A program made the position numbers and the translations under genes. The notes beneath the pieces were generated by a model, which saw only the letters and a list, made by a program, of their open reading frames with translations, did not search any database and was not told the origin of the DNA. 64,000 nucleotides of DNA, from the NCBI GenBank assembly GCA_022113835.1, contig JAILWY010000006.1, forward strand, positions 7,750,001 to 7,814,000. Reading direction: 5' to 3'. Positions 44,781-55,860 of this stretch are shown here, piece by piece. Position 1 is the stretch's first letter; the number at the start of each line of letters is the position of its first letter. Source of the DNA: Atopsyche davidsoni (Eukaryota; Arthropoda; Insecta; Trichoptera; Hydrobiosidae).

Positions 44781-47370
44781 GATGTATTGTTTTCGCTTAG
44801 CTTTCGACTTTTGTTTTGTATGTAAAACGTTGAATTGCTTCATTTTAATTGAACAGTGAATCGTCTATGTATTATAACTTTAAAGCTGTAATATTCGGAA
44901 TATTTTGAAGCGTATTTTATGATGGACCATTTTGTATACACTTCAAATATAAATTTGATTAAAATGGATGAATTCATTTTTCAACACTGTTTTCAGAATA
45001 TTTTAACATTTTTAACTGATATCGTTCAAGTAATAATCCATTAAAAAATTAAAGTAATCAAATAAAATTTTGGTTTAAATTGAAAACTGCTTTTTTATAC
45101 TATACAAATTATACTTTTCAAACGTAAAAAAGGAATTTTATTTCATAACTATAATTAAAATTAAAAGCAACTAAAAAAGAGTTTTTTTCAAACTCATTTA
45201 CCGGTCTATTTTATGATTCGCAATAAAATCATGGAAACTAGTATTCTATAAAAACCGGTTGGGTAAGGTTGGGTAAGAATTTTGCTATGTATAGGGAAGG
45301 GTGGTTAAGAGGTATGGTAAAATAAGGCAATTATGATGCCATCCGCCTTAAGTGGACACACATCTCAAACATTATCAAATCCCCACTGAATCTCCGCGGA
45401 GAGCTCGCAAAATGTTTTAAAATTATCCTCGGCTCCGCGGCAGTGAAGTCTGGAGCAAATTGGAGCTTTCAGCCGATCGTATATATCTGGCGGGCCGTTC
45501 GGTTTCATACGAGCGTCTCGCAACATTTTCAGGAGAAGTATCCGTCGGGTATATTATATATTTTTCAGTTTTGGTCTATAAACTAGAGACGTTCACCAAA
45601 ACTACGCCTGTCTGCGAAAGTACGAGGCACGAAGTAGCTAAACATGCACTTGCTCATTATAAACGTAAAATCACTGAAAATCATGAAAAGCAGGTTTGTT
45701 CTCATAAACGAAAACAAGGACGAATATTATTACAATTCTGCAATATGACGTTTAACAATACAATGCGTTTTTATCTATTGGTTATTTTTAGCATTAATAC
45801 AATAAGAAACAAAGACATAAAATATCAATAACGCAATGTCTCAACGACGGCATATACTATAAAAAATTATCTTCGTTTTGCGTGTGAATTGATAGCCTAT
45901 AGTTTAATCAGTTCTTTGAGATTAAAAATGTTTGCTATTAAATGATAATTTTAATATGAAGTATAAATTTAATTTGGAGCCACTGAGCTGGAGACCCCCG
46001 CGATCGGAGTAAGACCGCCTAAGCCCCGGCAAGGGAATGCCCGCTAAGGATTCCGGCTCAGATAAATTGACAAACAGGCAGGCTCGATGGAACGATTCCC
46101 GGAGGCTTTGGTGCAGTGCTGCAGAAGGGAGCCTCGCAGCTTCCGATGCTGAGTTCCTGCCCCCGGCATCAAGTGTAAGTACTCCTACTCATGAAATGTA
46201 TGAAATATTGTCTTGCTGTTTTCTCGCGTGTAGACTCAATATGTTAGCTTATTTTAAATATTTATATTTATTCTAGCTGCAAAACGTTATACAATTATTA
46301 AAACAACTATTTTATATAAATGGTAAGAAATCATCAAAATACCATATTTTGAGATCATATATTTAGAAAAAAATCTTAGTAATTTACAAGGTTTTCATAT
46401 CAAGTTATACTCTGAGTACAAATACAAATTAATTTAAAATAAACAAATAAGGCTTTCATAAAATTAATATAAACTCTCTAAAACTTTAAGTTCTTTCAGA
46501 CCTGACATGAAGTTTTGATTTCGCAGATTAACTTAATTAACACAACAATTAATCTGAGACAATTTTGTTTGATATAAATTATTTGTGACCTTTCGACGCT
46601 TGCTGTTGACATCTTCCCACTCGCTACACTCTTGCTGCTAGCACTTAAAAAATATATTCGTTCGTAATTTGTTAGACTGTTTTTCCGTTTTCCCCCGAAA
46701 GTTTCTCTGGGAAAAGGTTTTTTTTTTGTTTAATACAGTCATTTGTCAGGAAAATTTGAATGTTAGACTTCAACTTAAGGGAATTTAGACATTCACTGTG
46801 GGCCATTGTTAAAAGCGATCGTGAATGGATGGGGTAATTATGGTTTGTTAAAAAGTTGCTGGGGCGTGATTTCAAAAGAAAAATATCCCGAATGTAACGA
46901 ATCAAAAAAATATTACTAAAATTTGGTAGACTTTAGGTCTGAACAATAAAATTTAAGTAAATACTAAAATCATTATCGTTTTTTTTTATTTTTACTCAAT
47001 TTTTTTTAAAATATAAAAAAATAAAATATTCGTTCCGCTCTGTGCTTATTCCTTTAGAAAACCTATTTCCTTTTTACTTGTATAAATAGATCTACGAAGT
47101 AACTAGTTCCGCGTTTGGAAGTAATTCTATTAATAATTTTCTGTCTGTAACAAATAGTTAATGGTATTTGATAATGCCATAATTGCATATTCAATTTGAC
47201 TAAATTGCATCTTGACTTTGGTTCGTAACTTTGCACAGAAGAAAATATTATTTTAAAGTGTAATTGAGCAGTCTACTTTATTTCAGCCAATATCTCGTCG
47301 AGGGCATAAAGGAAGGCATTCTACGTGCATAAATAAATCATCCAGCTAATCTACGCTTACTGTTTAGATA
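44781..47370. other. AT-rich stretch with mid-GC patches
   Basis: GGTTGGGTAAGGTTGGGTAA at 45258-45277 is a two-unit tandem. Patch 45335-45560 includes CTTAAGTGG (NK2-like) and CCGCGG words and a 123-codon plus frame (45460-45831) with no known domain. Patch 45975-46180 is GC-rich (GGAGACCCCCGCGATCGGAG) with frame 46037-46276, also unrecognised. The rest is AT-rich with nothing seen. Confidence 0.4.
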
Positions 47371-47660
47371 CAAAACTCCCGAAACCTTTCCATTCACTCC
47401 CGCGTTTATCTCGCTGCGGGCCTTCCGCGAGGAGCTAAGCGGCCTTATATAAATATATTCCATATAATGCACGCCCCCCCCCTGCGAGGATGCTGAGGGT
47501 GGAGGCGCACACACGCCCGTGACAGATCCGGATCAGATAATCCGGTTATAGAGCCCCGGCCCACAAGGATTATTGTCTCAGGGAGCCCCCCGCGACGGGA
47601 ACCACGACGGTTGAACGAACTTCCCCGCGACCGATGTTGCCAAATTCAAAAATAAAACAC
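47371..47660. promoter_or_regulatory. GC-rich island with paired GGATTA words
   Basis: CpG-rich (GCTGCGGGCCTTCCGCGAGG near 47412; a nine-C run near 47472). It carries AGATAATCCGG (about 47535) and AAGGATTATTGTC (about 47566), inverted K50-homeodomain (Otd/Bicoid-type) words 30 bp apart. No coding frame. Regulatory role is inferred from motifs alone. Confidence 0.35.
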
Positions 47661-47944
47661 CGACGCACACGTGTATTGTTTCAGGAAACGCAGTGAATGC
47701 ACGCCACCTTTGAATTTTCAGGACCCATGAATAGATTTATTTGAACAATGGAAAGAATAGCTCGCAAATGCGTTGAAACGTATTTCTATTGAACCAACAT
47801 TTTGAGGGTTGAATATAACTATGAAAAATTTATTTTTTCATTTCATTATGTTTTGAGAAAATATTATATATAACAGTAGTGTAATTTTTTTAGTTTAACT
47901 TATCGGACTAGTAATGAAAAAAATATGATTCGATGTTTGTACAA

Positions 47945-48300
47945 TAATATTTCGATAATGATTAAGCACATTTTGTTAAATATTGAAAATTGATTGAAGA
48001 AACTCAATTACAAACAAGCTTACATGGCCGGTGCAATACCATTATACCAACGAATCACTGGTACTAAGCAAGAATTTTAACAATCATATCCTATAAATGA
48101 AACAACGTACTTATTATGCCAATTAAATATTGTGTGACTTGCAATACTAGACTTTTAACACAAAGTACTGAGTGAAGCATTTAAATATTATTATTTTTAA
48201 AGTCTATTTAATTAAGCCAATACACGCACTTGTTAAATATATTATTGATTTTTGTGAAGACCGTCTCACAGGAAGTACGATTGTGCCTATACAATTTTCA
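47945..48300 (-). mobile_element. Fold-back tRNA-like element, copy 5, block order A-B-C
   Basis: On the minus strand 48009-48062 reads GTGATTCGTTGGTATAATGG, CACCGGCCATGTAAGCTTG, then the 3' half with the B box is missing. Three blocks are shared with 60707-60987: A (47955-48060), B (48091-48200, TATAAATGAAACAACGTACT...) and C (48234-48292, GTGAAGACCGTCTCACA...). Here they run A-B-C on the plus strand, in the other copy C-A-B. Confidence 0.75.
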
Positions 48301-48310
48301 ATATCAATCA

Positions 48311-51121
48311 ATAAAACCTGTATCGGCAAAAATCAATAATATAAATACAAATCGTTTGAATGTTATTTCTGTGTATTACTCGTGTATGCAGCAAATGGCG
48401 ATGATGGTGCAAAAGCCGATTTTTCATTTAAATTTCAGCATAAACATTTTCCCCGTTACATCGTTTGGCCCCCCGGCCTGAGAGCGGCGGCAGTAATCAG
48501 CATCGCCCTTGTTCATCTCGTCATATTGTTTGTTGCCATAAATATCTCTGTGGGTTTGGTGTGTGTTTTTATTGTATTGATGCTGCAGTAAAATTTACCG
48601 CAAAGTTTATAGTAACAGGCAGCTTTTAATGAAATACTATTGTGTACTGCATTTCAATATATAAAACTGCTGTAAATCGGTCGCATCTTCAAAATGAAAT
48701 TTATCTTTCGTTAACTGAACAATGTTTTTTCATTAATGAAAACCTTATATTATAGTTAAGATGTTTCTACACGGTAAAATAGACACTTTTTTGGAACGAT
48801 TAATGTAGCGTACAAAAATTCTTTAAAAGATACTCGCGAGCTAACTTTTTACAAACGCTTCGTATGAATGGAGGCGTTGAAAATTATTCACCTTGCAAGG
48901 GGGCTAAGAACATCGCCTGTCCTCCTCGCAAAACGTCTAAATAGATAAGGGAAGGGTCGCTTAAAACCTTGGGTGAAATTCTCGCAAAAAATTCCAAGTT
49001 TTACACACCTTTTAAAAGTTTCAGGATTGTGAAATGTAAATTTATTGTCACGCTCGTTAATGCGACTCCTGCGCGGATCTTTCCTTTGGAGTAATTAGTT
49101 TTTTTTTAACTTTATTTTTCAGCTGCTTCTGTTGTACGCAGGTTTTGGTACAAACCAATTAACGTGTAGTTTCGGGAAGTTTAATACGCATTTAAGAGGC
49201 AGAAAATGTTTCGGTTAAACCGGAAGATAAAAAGTAGGGAGGCCGATAGATTAAGCAAGTATTTTAATTAAAATTTCTCTCTTCCTCCTTACTTTTGTTC
49301 TGATTAACGAAGTCCTATTTTTGCAAAGAATATATAGCTGAAAAAATTCACTTCAGACAGGAAATGTTTTATTTTTTAAGAAGCGGAGTTGTTTATTTAT
49401 CCATTTACAAAAAAAACAAGCATTTTAGCATTTTTTAAATTTAAAGCTTTGTTTTTGTATTTCTGATTGCAGCATATCAGATCTTGTTTTGTTGTTTTTA
49501 AAAATTTGACAAAAAAATATATATTATTTACAAAATCGTAAGACATTCGAGTTCATTTCAAAAGCTCACTTTTTTTTTGCTTTTTAAGATTCTTCAGTTT
49601 GATCCTAATTTTTGATTCCGAATATTTACTTTATATCTGCAATATGCTTATACTCAAAGCAAAACTGAAAACTCCGCTGCACTCACGACTTATCCGAAAT
49701 CTCCTCTCGCCCCGCTGCACGGCGGATTTATGGTCGGGGTAACGACGCGCGAACTCCGAGGCTCTGCATTCGAAGCCTTCGAATGAATATTGTTCAAAAA
49801 AATATATCTCGACTGGCCATGACAGATCCTTAGATTGCGGATTTACAGGCAACAGAAAACATTTCTTTTATTTGCTAGTCATTTTCAACCGCCATTTTAT
49901 AAAATTGGTACATGATAAAAAAAAAACATTTTACTCTTAAACCACAATCTTTTAATTTTGTTGCTGTAAATATTTTATATATAAGTAAAACTACGGTTCT
50001 GAAAGGTGATTTTTATAAAAATATTCTGCTTCAGGTATCATTAAAAAAATCGATTGATTTTATTTATGCTTTTCGAAAAATATATTTAGATTTTTTTTTG
50101 TTTAATAAAAAATTCAGATAAAAAGTGTTTTATTTTTATAAATGCTTTTTCTGCTTATTATATTTAAGAAGGTGCAATCTCTCAAATGTGATTTCAACAC
50201 AACAGTTTAAAAGTTTTTCTTCAAACTTTCACAGTTCGTGGTTCAACTTCAAGTGGGAATATGAAAAGCACTAAAGTTTTGACTAGTTAATTAACTTAAT
50301 GAAACCTTAAATATTCCACTATCCGTCTTATAAAAGGTACCTATGACAGTGAATAGTCTCCAACCCCTACCCTTTTATACTTATCATGAATTTATGAGAA
50401 GACTTACTTAAAATTTGGTTTGTGGTTTCATATAAAGTATATACAAGTAAAGTTTTGGCGCTACATAACATTTAAAATTAAATCCATTTTTTTAACAAAG
50501 TAAAAAAAAAAAATTATAATCGGTACCTAAAATCTTAATTAATGTAAATTAGAGATCTCGAGTACCACAGTTCTACAGGAAAGTATTTATCGATTTGGTG
50601 AATAAGATTACCACTAATACTGGTTTATTTACGAAAGTTACAAAAAAAAACAACTAGAGAATAAAAAGACTGTGCAACCTGTAAGATATTTTTATTTTGT
50701 TTTCTCTGAAAATTTGTCAAATATCTGAAATCGGACGTTAATATTTTGTTTTACTTAATAATTAATTTTTTTTCTCTTTAGTAGATTACTATATAAATAT
50801 TTATGTATAGAAATTCTCCAAACTTAGATCCAATTTAATGTCAAAAACAGTTTGAATAACAAAAAATCTAATTACTTGATCATGTGTTCAAAAAATGCTC
50901 GTTATAAAAAAAAACACTGTATAATCACGTGGATATTAACAGAGATTATATTTTTAATTAACTTGTCATCTACAAATATCTAAAACATAATGTGATTTGG
51001 CTTTAATATATTATTTTAAAAGCAGCCTATTATACGTACAATACTATTCGCATCAATTAGTTTCATACGGAATTGTATAGAGAAACTCTTCGTTGTGCAA
51101 ACTGAAATCATTTTTCGGAAT
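48311..51121. other. AT-rich non-coding stretch with GC patches
   Basis: Patches at 48455-48540 (GTTTGGCCCCCCGGCCTGAG), 48830-49080, 49140-49270 and 49670-49770 (TCTCCTCTCGCCCCGCTGCA) carry no recognised gene. Overlapping frames (48230-48481, 48382-48591, 49631-49852, 49912-50121) show no domain. Confidence 0.4.
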
Positions 51122-51259
51122 TTATATCACTAAAGGCGGGGCGGATACTAGTACCCGTTTCGCGGACTGCTGTCTAAAAGCGGGGCGCGTATTAATACCT
51201 TTTTTAATGTGTTTACTCTAAAAGCGGCAGAAGATCATTTTACTCTTTAGGTTTACAGC

Positions 51260-51502
51260 TCGTAATGTTTGTATAGACTCGTCAACGTTACTTCTACCAA
51301 TACTGTCCAGTGATTCTGAACAAAGTGGCAATGAAAAAGTGGAGTGGTCAGAGAATGATAATCCTCCAGTTATTGAACAATTTTTAGGACAAAGTGGTGT
51401 TGTTGTGATTCCGAGTAATCCGCAAAGTGTGTATGAAGTGGTTCAACTTCTTATACGAAACGATTTATTTGACTACATGCAAATCAAAGAGTGTATAGAC
51501 TA
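51260..51502 (+). pseudogene. piggyBac transposase N-terminal fragment, damaged
   Basis: Aligned with 21652-21891. The EWSENDNPP and EQFLGQSGVVV segments are readable, but the beginning is frameshifted (TTTGTATAGACTCG instead of TTTGTTAAGGACTCG) and a late segment is altered (LLIRNDLFDYM). The same TAG stop ends the frame. Confidence 0.6.
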
Positions 51503-51747
51503 GATTTCACACGTGCAATTTTACGCGAATTTTGTCCACTTCGGACATCAGTTTAGTCAATTTGGTTACCCGCTTAAAATATAAATATAATATAAGCTAT
51601 TGTGTAACAATAACATTAAAATTTATAACAAAAATCTCATAATTAACTCGGAGTTGCTAAACGGAAGGAAAAAAATCAATGAGTGTATAGACTAGATTTC
51701 ACACGCGCAATTTTACGCGAATTTTGCCCGATACGCAAATCAGTTTA

Positions 51748-51864
51748 TGTCTATTTTTTGGATTGAACGTCAATCAGATGCGTATTTATCACCCATTACG
51801 GATTTATTATATTATTGCAAATTTATTATATTATTACTAATGTGCCTAATCATATTAGTAACAC
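51748..51864 (-). mobile_element. Inserted end fragment of the tRNA-like family (copy 6) with 9-bp target duplication
   Basis: Starts TGTCTATTTTTTGGATTGAA, runs through TCACCCATTACGGATTTATT and GTGCCTAATCATATTAGTAA. It is flanked by ATCAGTTTA at 51739-51747 and 51865-51873. The host element's other repeat unit (21930-21950 and about 51545-51565 region) shows the uninterrupted sequence, so the insertion point is clear. It carries only the outer arm, not the tRNA-like core. Confidence 0.8.
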
Positions 51865-52059
51865 ATCAGTTTAGTCAATTAGGTTACCCGTTTAAAGTGT
51901 GTTAAAATCTCTCACGATGGCCTCAGTGCTGGATCCGAAACGTAGCACAACATCTGAGTAAGAATTGTATTTTAAAAGTATATAATGTACTTTATCATAG
52001 TGATTGATGAATTATAATAATAATCGCTGATGCAATATTGCTGCTTGTGATATATTTTT

Positions 52060-52300
52060 TCAGTTTCGTGCATCAGGCCGCACATAAACCAGCCCCTTCG
52101 TATTGCGTCAAACCCCGCCCGATTAGACGCGCTCGGCTATTTGCATTTAATGGCGCTTGCGTTAATACAATAAATATCGCCAGACAACAAAGTTTTTGCC
52201 GGGAAATGCAATAAAGCGCAACACGAATTTAGCGAAATGCAGTTCATTGTTGAAATGCATAGCGGGGCGCGCGGGGAAGCGCGCAATTGCTTGGAACCAC
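52060..52300. promoter_or_regulatory. GC-rich island with POU octamer and SOX-POU composite word
   Basis: ATTTGCAT (52139-52146) is a perfect octamer. CATTGTT-GAA-ATGCATAG (52245-52262) matches a SOX site followed by a POU half site at a 3-base spacing. AACAAAG (52187-52193), a second SOX-like word, and GATTAGA (52121) are also present. The island is GC-rich with no coding frame. Binding is inferred from motif shape only. Confidence 0.4.
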
Positions 52301-53399
52301 AAAATACGCAAACGTACTAAAACACTCGGTGAAATATTATGCATATTAATATATTTATGTTAATTAATAAATAAAATTTGAGAATTATTTTTAAATTATT
52401 GCGTAGTGAAATTTTCGTTTCCGGTCTTTTTAAAATATAACAATAAATACTATAAAAAAATTATAAAACTTCTATCAATGATTTTGCACGAGATACCAAT
52501 ATTCAATTTTTTATTTCAACTATATATAATTAACTACTCAAGTTTACCAATAATCATTGATTGAGCACTTAAAGAAGAGATAAATCAACAAGTCAAAGTT
52601 CAATTGTAAAACAGATTTCTTAGAACTTTAAATTCAAGATGTTGTGAGAATTGTTGAAACTTGTAACTACGCATTATAAAAAACACTTTTGAAATATGAT
52701 TTGGGTGATATTTATTATTTTAAGTACTAAGCCATGAATAAATATGAATATCCATAAAATAACACAGGAAAGTATTGAATAATAAAAGTGAAAAATAATA
52801 ATAATTACTTGATATTAGGTATGCAATCTTGCTAAAAAAATTATTAAAATTTCAATTGAACGTTAAGATAGTCTTATTGTTTTTTTATGTTGAATATAGT
52901 CTTAATTAATTAATTACGATATTTGAAGATAATTAAGTACGAAACGGTTTCCTTACATCGTAAAAAAATATTCTCCCTCTTGTTAACTTTCAAAGGGATA
53001 TTTATGTGCCATGATACTCAAGAGCAAAATAAAATTAACTATGTTGGCCAAAACCTGCAAAAAACATTTTATAAGAACGCTAGTTTAATTGGTCTCTCAT
53101 ATTTTTAATATTTCTCCACATATGTCACCACTTAACCTTCTACTTAACATGTTGTATCATGTGTAAAGGCTTTACTTCTTAAAAATATCCAATGAGGATA
53201 TAAGAGGTCTTTGCATGTAAGAGATTTTTGAGGAAGATTTTCACGTCACGAGTACTTTGAATATTACATAAAAAAAATATATATATAAATATAATGCGTT
53301 TTATGTATAGTATGTGCACTCACAAGTTGTGAGTAGAAATACTAAATTCAATATAAGTCGTTTGCTTGCTTAAGCTAATCGAATTTCTCAATGGAATAT
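52301..53399. other. AT-rich non-coding stretch
   Basis: Nothing recognised beyond AT-driven frames and a short ATATAT run near 53278. Confidence 0.45.
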
Positions 53400-53625
53400 A
53401 CCCGAATAGGACAGGGATAGTTTTGGATTAAAGTTCCTTGCGTCTCACGTCCTCGGGAGCTACTCATGAGATATAACGCCTCTGACCAGCTGCGATCAAG
53501 TACTCACCAACTTATGCATTCGAGAAACACGGATCCTGAACTCGCGAGGGATTTGAACCATCCACTTCCTGCATTGCATCCATACGTGTTTTGCGCTAGA
53601 CCACAAAGACAGCCACGGCATAACA
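53400..53625 (-). mobile_element. tRNA-derived SINE
   Basis: On the minus strand TGGTCTAGCGC (53593-53603) is a good pol III A box and GGTTCAAATCC (53549-53559) a perfect B box, about 44 bases apart as in tRNA-derived SINEs. A GC-richer body follows, with TGATCGCAGCTGGTCAGAGG and CATGAGTAGCTCCCGAGGAC, then GGGTATATTCC. This is a different family from the fold-back tRNA-like elements. Only one copy is seen here. Confidence 0.7.
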
Positions 53626-54770
53626 ATTCTGATTCATCGCATCTCACGAAACCAGTGGCTTTGAAACTTCACTACAATTTTGGCAAATAAATAATTTTAA
53701 AAAATATAAATTGACAACCAAAGAAACTATTTATAATATAATTGAGTATAATCAATAAATATCTGAGAAAACCAAATAAATTTGTTGATATCAAAATAAT
53801 AAAATAAATCTTCAAAAAGAGTTCTTTAAATCTACATCATATATTATGTATAATAGCATCATATATTATAGCATCTCGACTTTTTGAGGCAAAGTATGAG
53901 TCGATATGTTTGTAACTTTTAGTCGATGTTATAGTGAGTTGATTTGATTTCTTGAGTATTGGATTACATGAAGTTTTCACTCCTCTGATGTTTTCCCTTG
54001 CAAGGACCATTTCCAGGGATTTCCCAAAAAACTCCTGAAGACTGTCTCAGCACGGAGACTAAAACATCGAAGGAGTGAAAACCATACGCACCTCACTAAC
54101 TTAACGCATAGTATAAATATATATTTTTCTTTTTTATTTACTGATCGGTAATGGAGTAGTGGACTTGTAATGGTTATGGAAGGATGTGCTATGGAAGTAC
54201 GTTGTTGAGGTGGGGGGTCACCTGCTATTGTTTCTATAACTTGCTGCAGAAAGAGTTTTAGATTTAAACGCCATAGCTTTGTAACAAAATTATTATATAA
54301 TACTACCTGCTATTGGGCAGAAGTTATATGCAGACTTTTCTTCCCAATGTAAAATTGCGGTATAGAAAACCCACTACACATAAACACCGGCTCAGCATAA
54401 ATTTATGCTCAGTGAGACGGTCGCCTACTTCCTCTGGGGAGAGGCACCCGAAGAAGTATAAAAAGAAAACTATGTACGGCGATGTTTTTTTATTATTAAC
54501 AAGCAAAGCAAAGCACGGGGCGCACATAGTATGCACCCTACTAGCACATTGGCCGCACTTTGCGCCTCATACTTTGGAGTCCGGAGGTGTTGTTTTAGTA
54601 TGCAGAGCATATTGCAGTGCAGTGTATTCTTCGGGTAAGCACCAGCCATGGAGCATTGTTGTGACGAGTGGCTGCATTATGCGCCGAGCGACACGCGGTG
54701 ATGTGCGCCCTTTCTGTTCTCTCTTTGTCGAAACGGAACGCTCACTTAAGTTATTACAATTGATAATTGA
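53626..54770. other. AT-rich stretch then a mid-GC block of unknown origin
   Basis: From 53940 to 54090 there is mid-GC text with no frame. From 54150 to 54740 lies a block with a 156-codon plus frame (54313-54783), the longest in the window. Its protein (Lys/Arg/His/Cys-rich start, no domain I know) has no family match by eye, and its last codons run into the next repeat. It may be a repeat fragment. I do not call it a gene. Confidence 0.35.
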
Positions 54771-55110
54771 ATATTATTATTAATATGATTAGGCACATTA
54801 GTCCATACATAGAAGATGATTTGAAGAAACTCTCAGAAAAATATCATCGTGATTTGTGTGGGATTTGGCCAGGGCTCATTGGTTCATATGTAGAGTATGA
54901 TTGTTAAAAATTGTGATTTGTTAGTACAAGGGTTAGTACACTGCCCACAGCAAATCACACAAATCATAATGATATTTTTATGAGAGTTTCTTTAAATCAT
55001 CTTCTATGTATGAACTTATGTGCCTAATCATATTAGTAATAATATAATAAACCCGTAATGGGTAATAAAAACGCATCTGATTGACGTCCAATCCAAAAAA
55101 TAGACATACG
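54771..55110. mobile_element. Fold-back tRNA-like element, copy 7 (long arms)
   Basis: The left arm from 54771 (TATTATTATTAATATGATTA) to about 54868 is the inverted copy of 54962-55050, near 90 bp. It includes AGAAACTCTCAGAAAAATAT and GTGATTTGTGTGGGATTTG. The centre has a broken tRNA-like part (GTGATTTGTTAGTACAAGGG, 54925-54944) and the GGTTCATATGTAGAGTATGA piece also found beside copy 3. The right tail ends in ATAGACATA at about 55107. Confidence 0.85.
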
Positions 55111-55183
55111 ATAATTGAATACTTAATTAGTCTGAATTTTTAGAATATATAGGTAAATTCATTTTAAATAAAGATAAAATCAA

Positions 55184-55519
55184 TCCGGCATTTATAGAAT
55201 TAGATGTAATGATTGTCCTTTGTCTTATATAGGCCAAACAGCACGTAATTTTAAGATTCGTTAAAAATAACATTTAAGCTGTTTAAAAACTGATAATTTC
55301 TCTGAATTTGCAAATCATCTAATTGAATCAAACCATACATATAGTGATGGTTTTGACATTTTACACAGATGTACACAGAGAGGTGTAACACTTAATAATC
55401 TAGAAATATTAGAGATTCGTAAACAATCTAACTTAAATGATAACACATTAATTAATAATATTGTTTTCCCGTCCTCATCACATGTTACCACTATAATTTA
55501 TTTACTTCTATTATTATGA
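55184..55519 (+). pseudogene. Penelope GIY-YIG endonuclease domain relic
   Basis: The frame is maintained over 112 codons. It begins SGIYRIRCNDCPLSYIGQTA, with the GIY and YIG motifs and the CxxC pair (zinc-binding in Penelope endonucleases), then RNFKIR. Two nonsense codons follow closely (TAA at 55241-55243 and 55247-55249). After them come FANHLIESNHTYSDGFDILH and LNNLEILEIRKQSN, the conserved HLIE...H and LE..EI blocks, then a TGA. The endonuclease nicks target DNA for insertion. This copy is inactive because of the stops and missing reverse transcriptase. Confidence 0.85.
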
Positions 55520-55740
55520 TTATTTTATCAGTATTGTTATTATTTTATTATTTTTGATTATCTTAATCTTTATATTATTATTATTTTTATTTAAACGATA
55601 ATCACAAAAAAAAATAGTCCATATACTTAACTAATTGTACAACCCTCATCTAATTTTGTAAAAAAAATTATTGTTACCAGTATCCTGTTAGTTGTATTTA
55701 AGCATATGTTAATATTTTTATATTTTGCTAGTTTAGTTAA

Positions 55741-55784
55741 GCATCTGATGATGACCCAGTGTATTGGGTCGAAACTAGTAATGC
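55741..55784 (+). ncRNA. Minimal type I hammerhead ribozyme of the Penelope element
   Basis: Every core part matches consensus. Stem I is GCAT (55741-55744) with ATGC (55781-55784). CTGATGA is at 55745-55751. Stem II is GACCCA/TGGGTC (55753-55758, 55765-55770) with a 6-base loop. GAAA is at 55771-55774. Stem III is the palindrome CTAG (55775-55778), followed by TA, so cleavage is predicted after A55780. A very short palindromic stem III is the known hallmark of Penelope-type hammerheads, which often work as dimers. Activity is inferred, not shown. Confidence 0.85.
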
Positions 55785-55860
55785 AAATAATTTTAATAAA
55801 CTCAAAGTGAAGACAAAATACTAAAGGTGCCTTGCCCCTCAAAAAAACTGAATTTTTAGC

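Larger units (their letters stand above)
51122..51905 (+). mobile_element. piggyBac-derived element, copy 3, with a nested insertion
   Basis: The right end is TTTAAAGTGTGTTAA with TTAA at 51902-51905. The left end is eroded (TTATATCACTAAAGGCGGGG, TTAA changed). It has the 5' CTAAAAGCGGGGCGCGTATT region, a transposase-fragment homology with frame damage (about 51260-51502), and the same duplicated 47-bp unit (51483-51529 and 51675-51721). A 117-bp piece of the tRNA-like family sits between 9-bp direct repeats at 51739-51873. Confidence 0.85.
55150..55860 (+). mobile_element. Penelope-like retroelement, 3' end
   Basis: Holds the C-terminal GIY-YIG endonuclease relic (55184-55519), an AT-rich untranslated tail and a hammerhead ribozyme (55741-55784). 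Just upstream NKDKIN (about 55165-55183, other frame) matches the KDKI linker common before the endonuclease. The reverse transcriptase part is absent, so the copy is strongly 5'-truncated, as is usual for Penelope insertions. It starts immediately after the tRNA-like copy 7. Confidence 0.85.

Noticed and set aside
45460..45831. 123-codon plus frame
   Set aside because: It starts in a GC patch and runs into AT-rich DNA, with no recognised motif and no exon signals.
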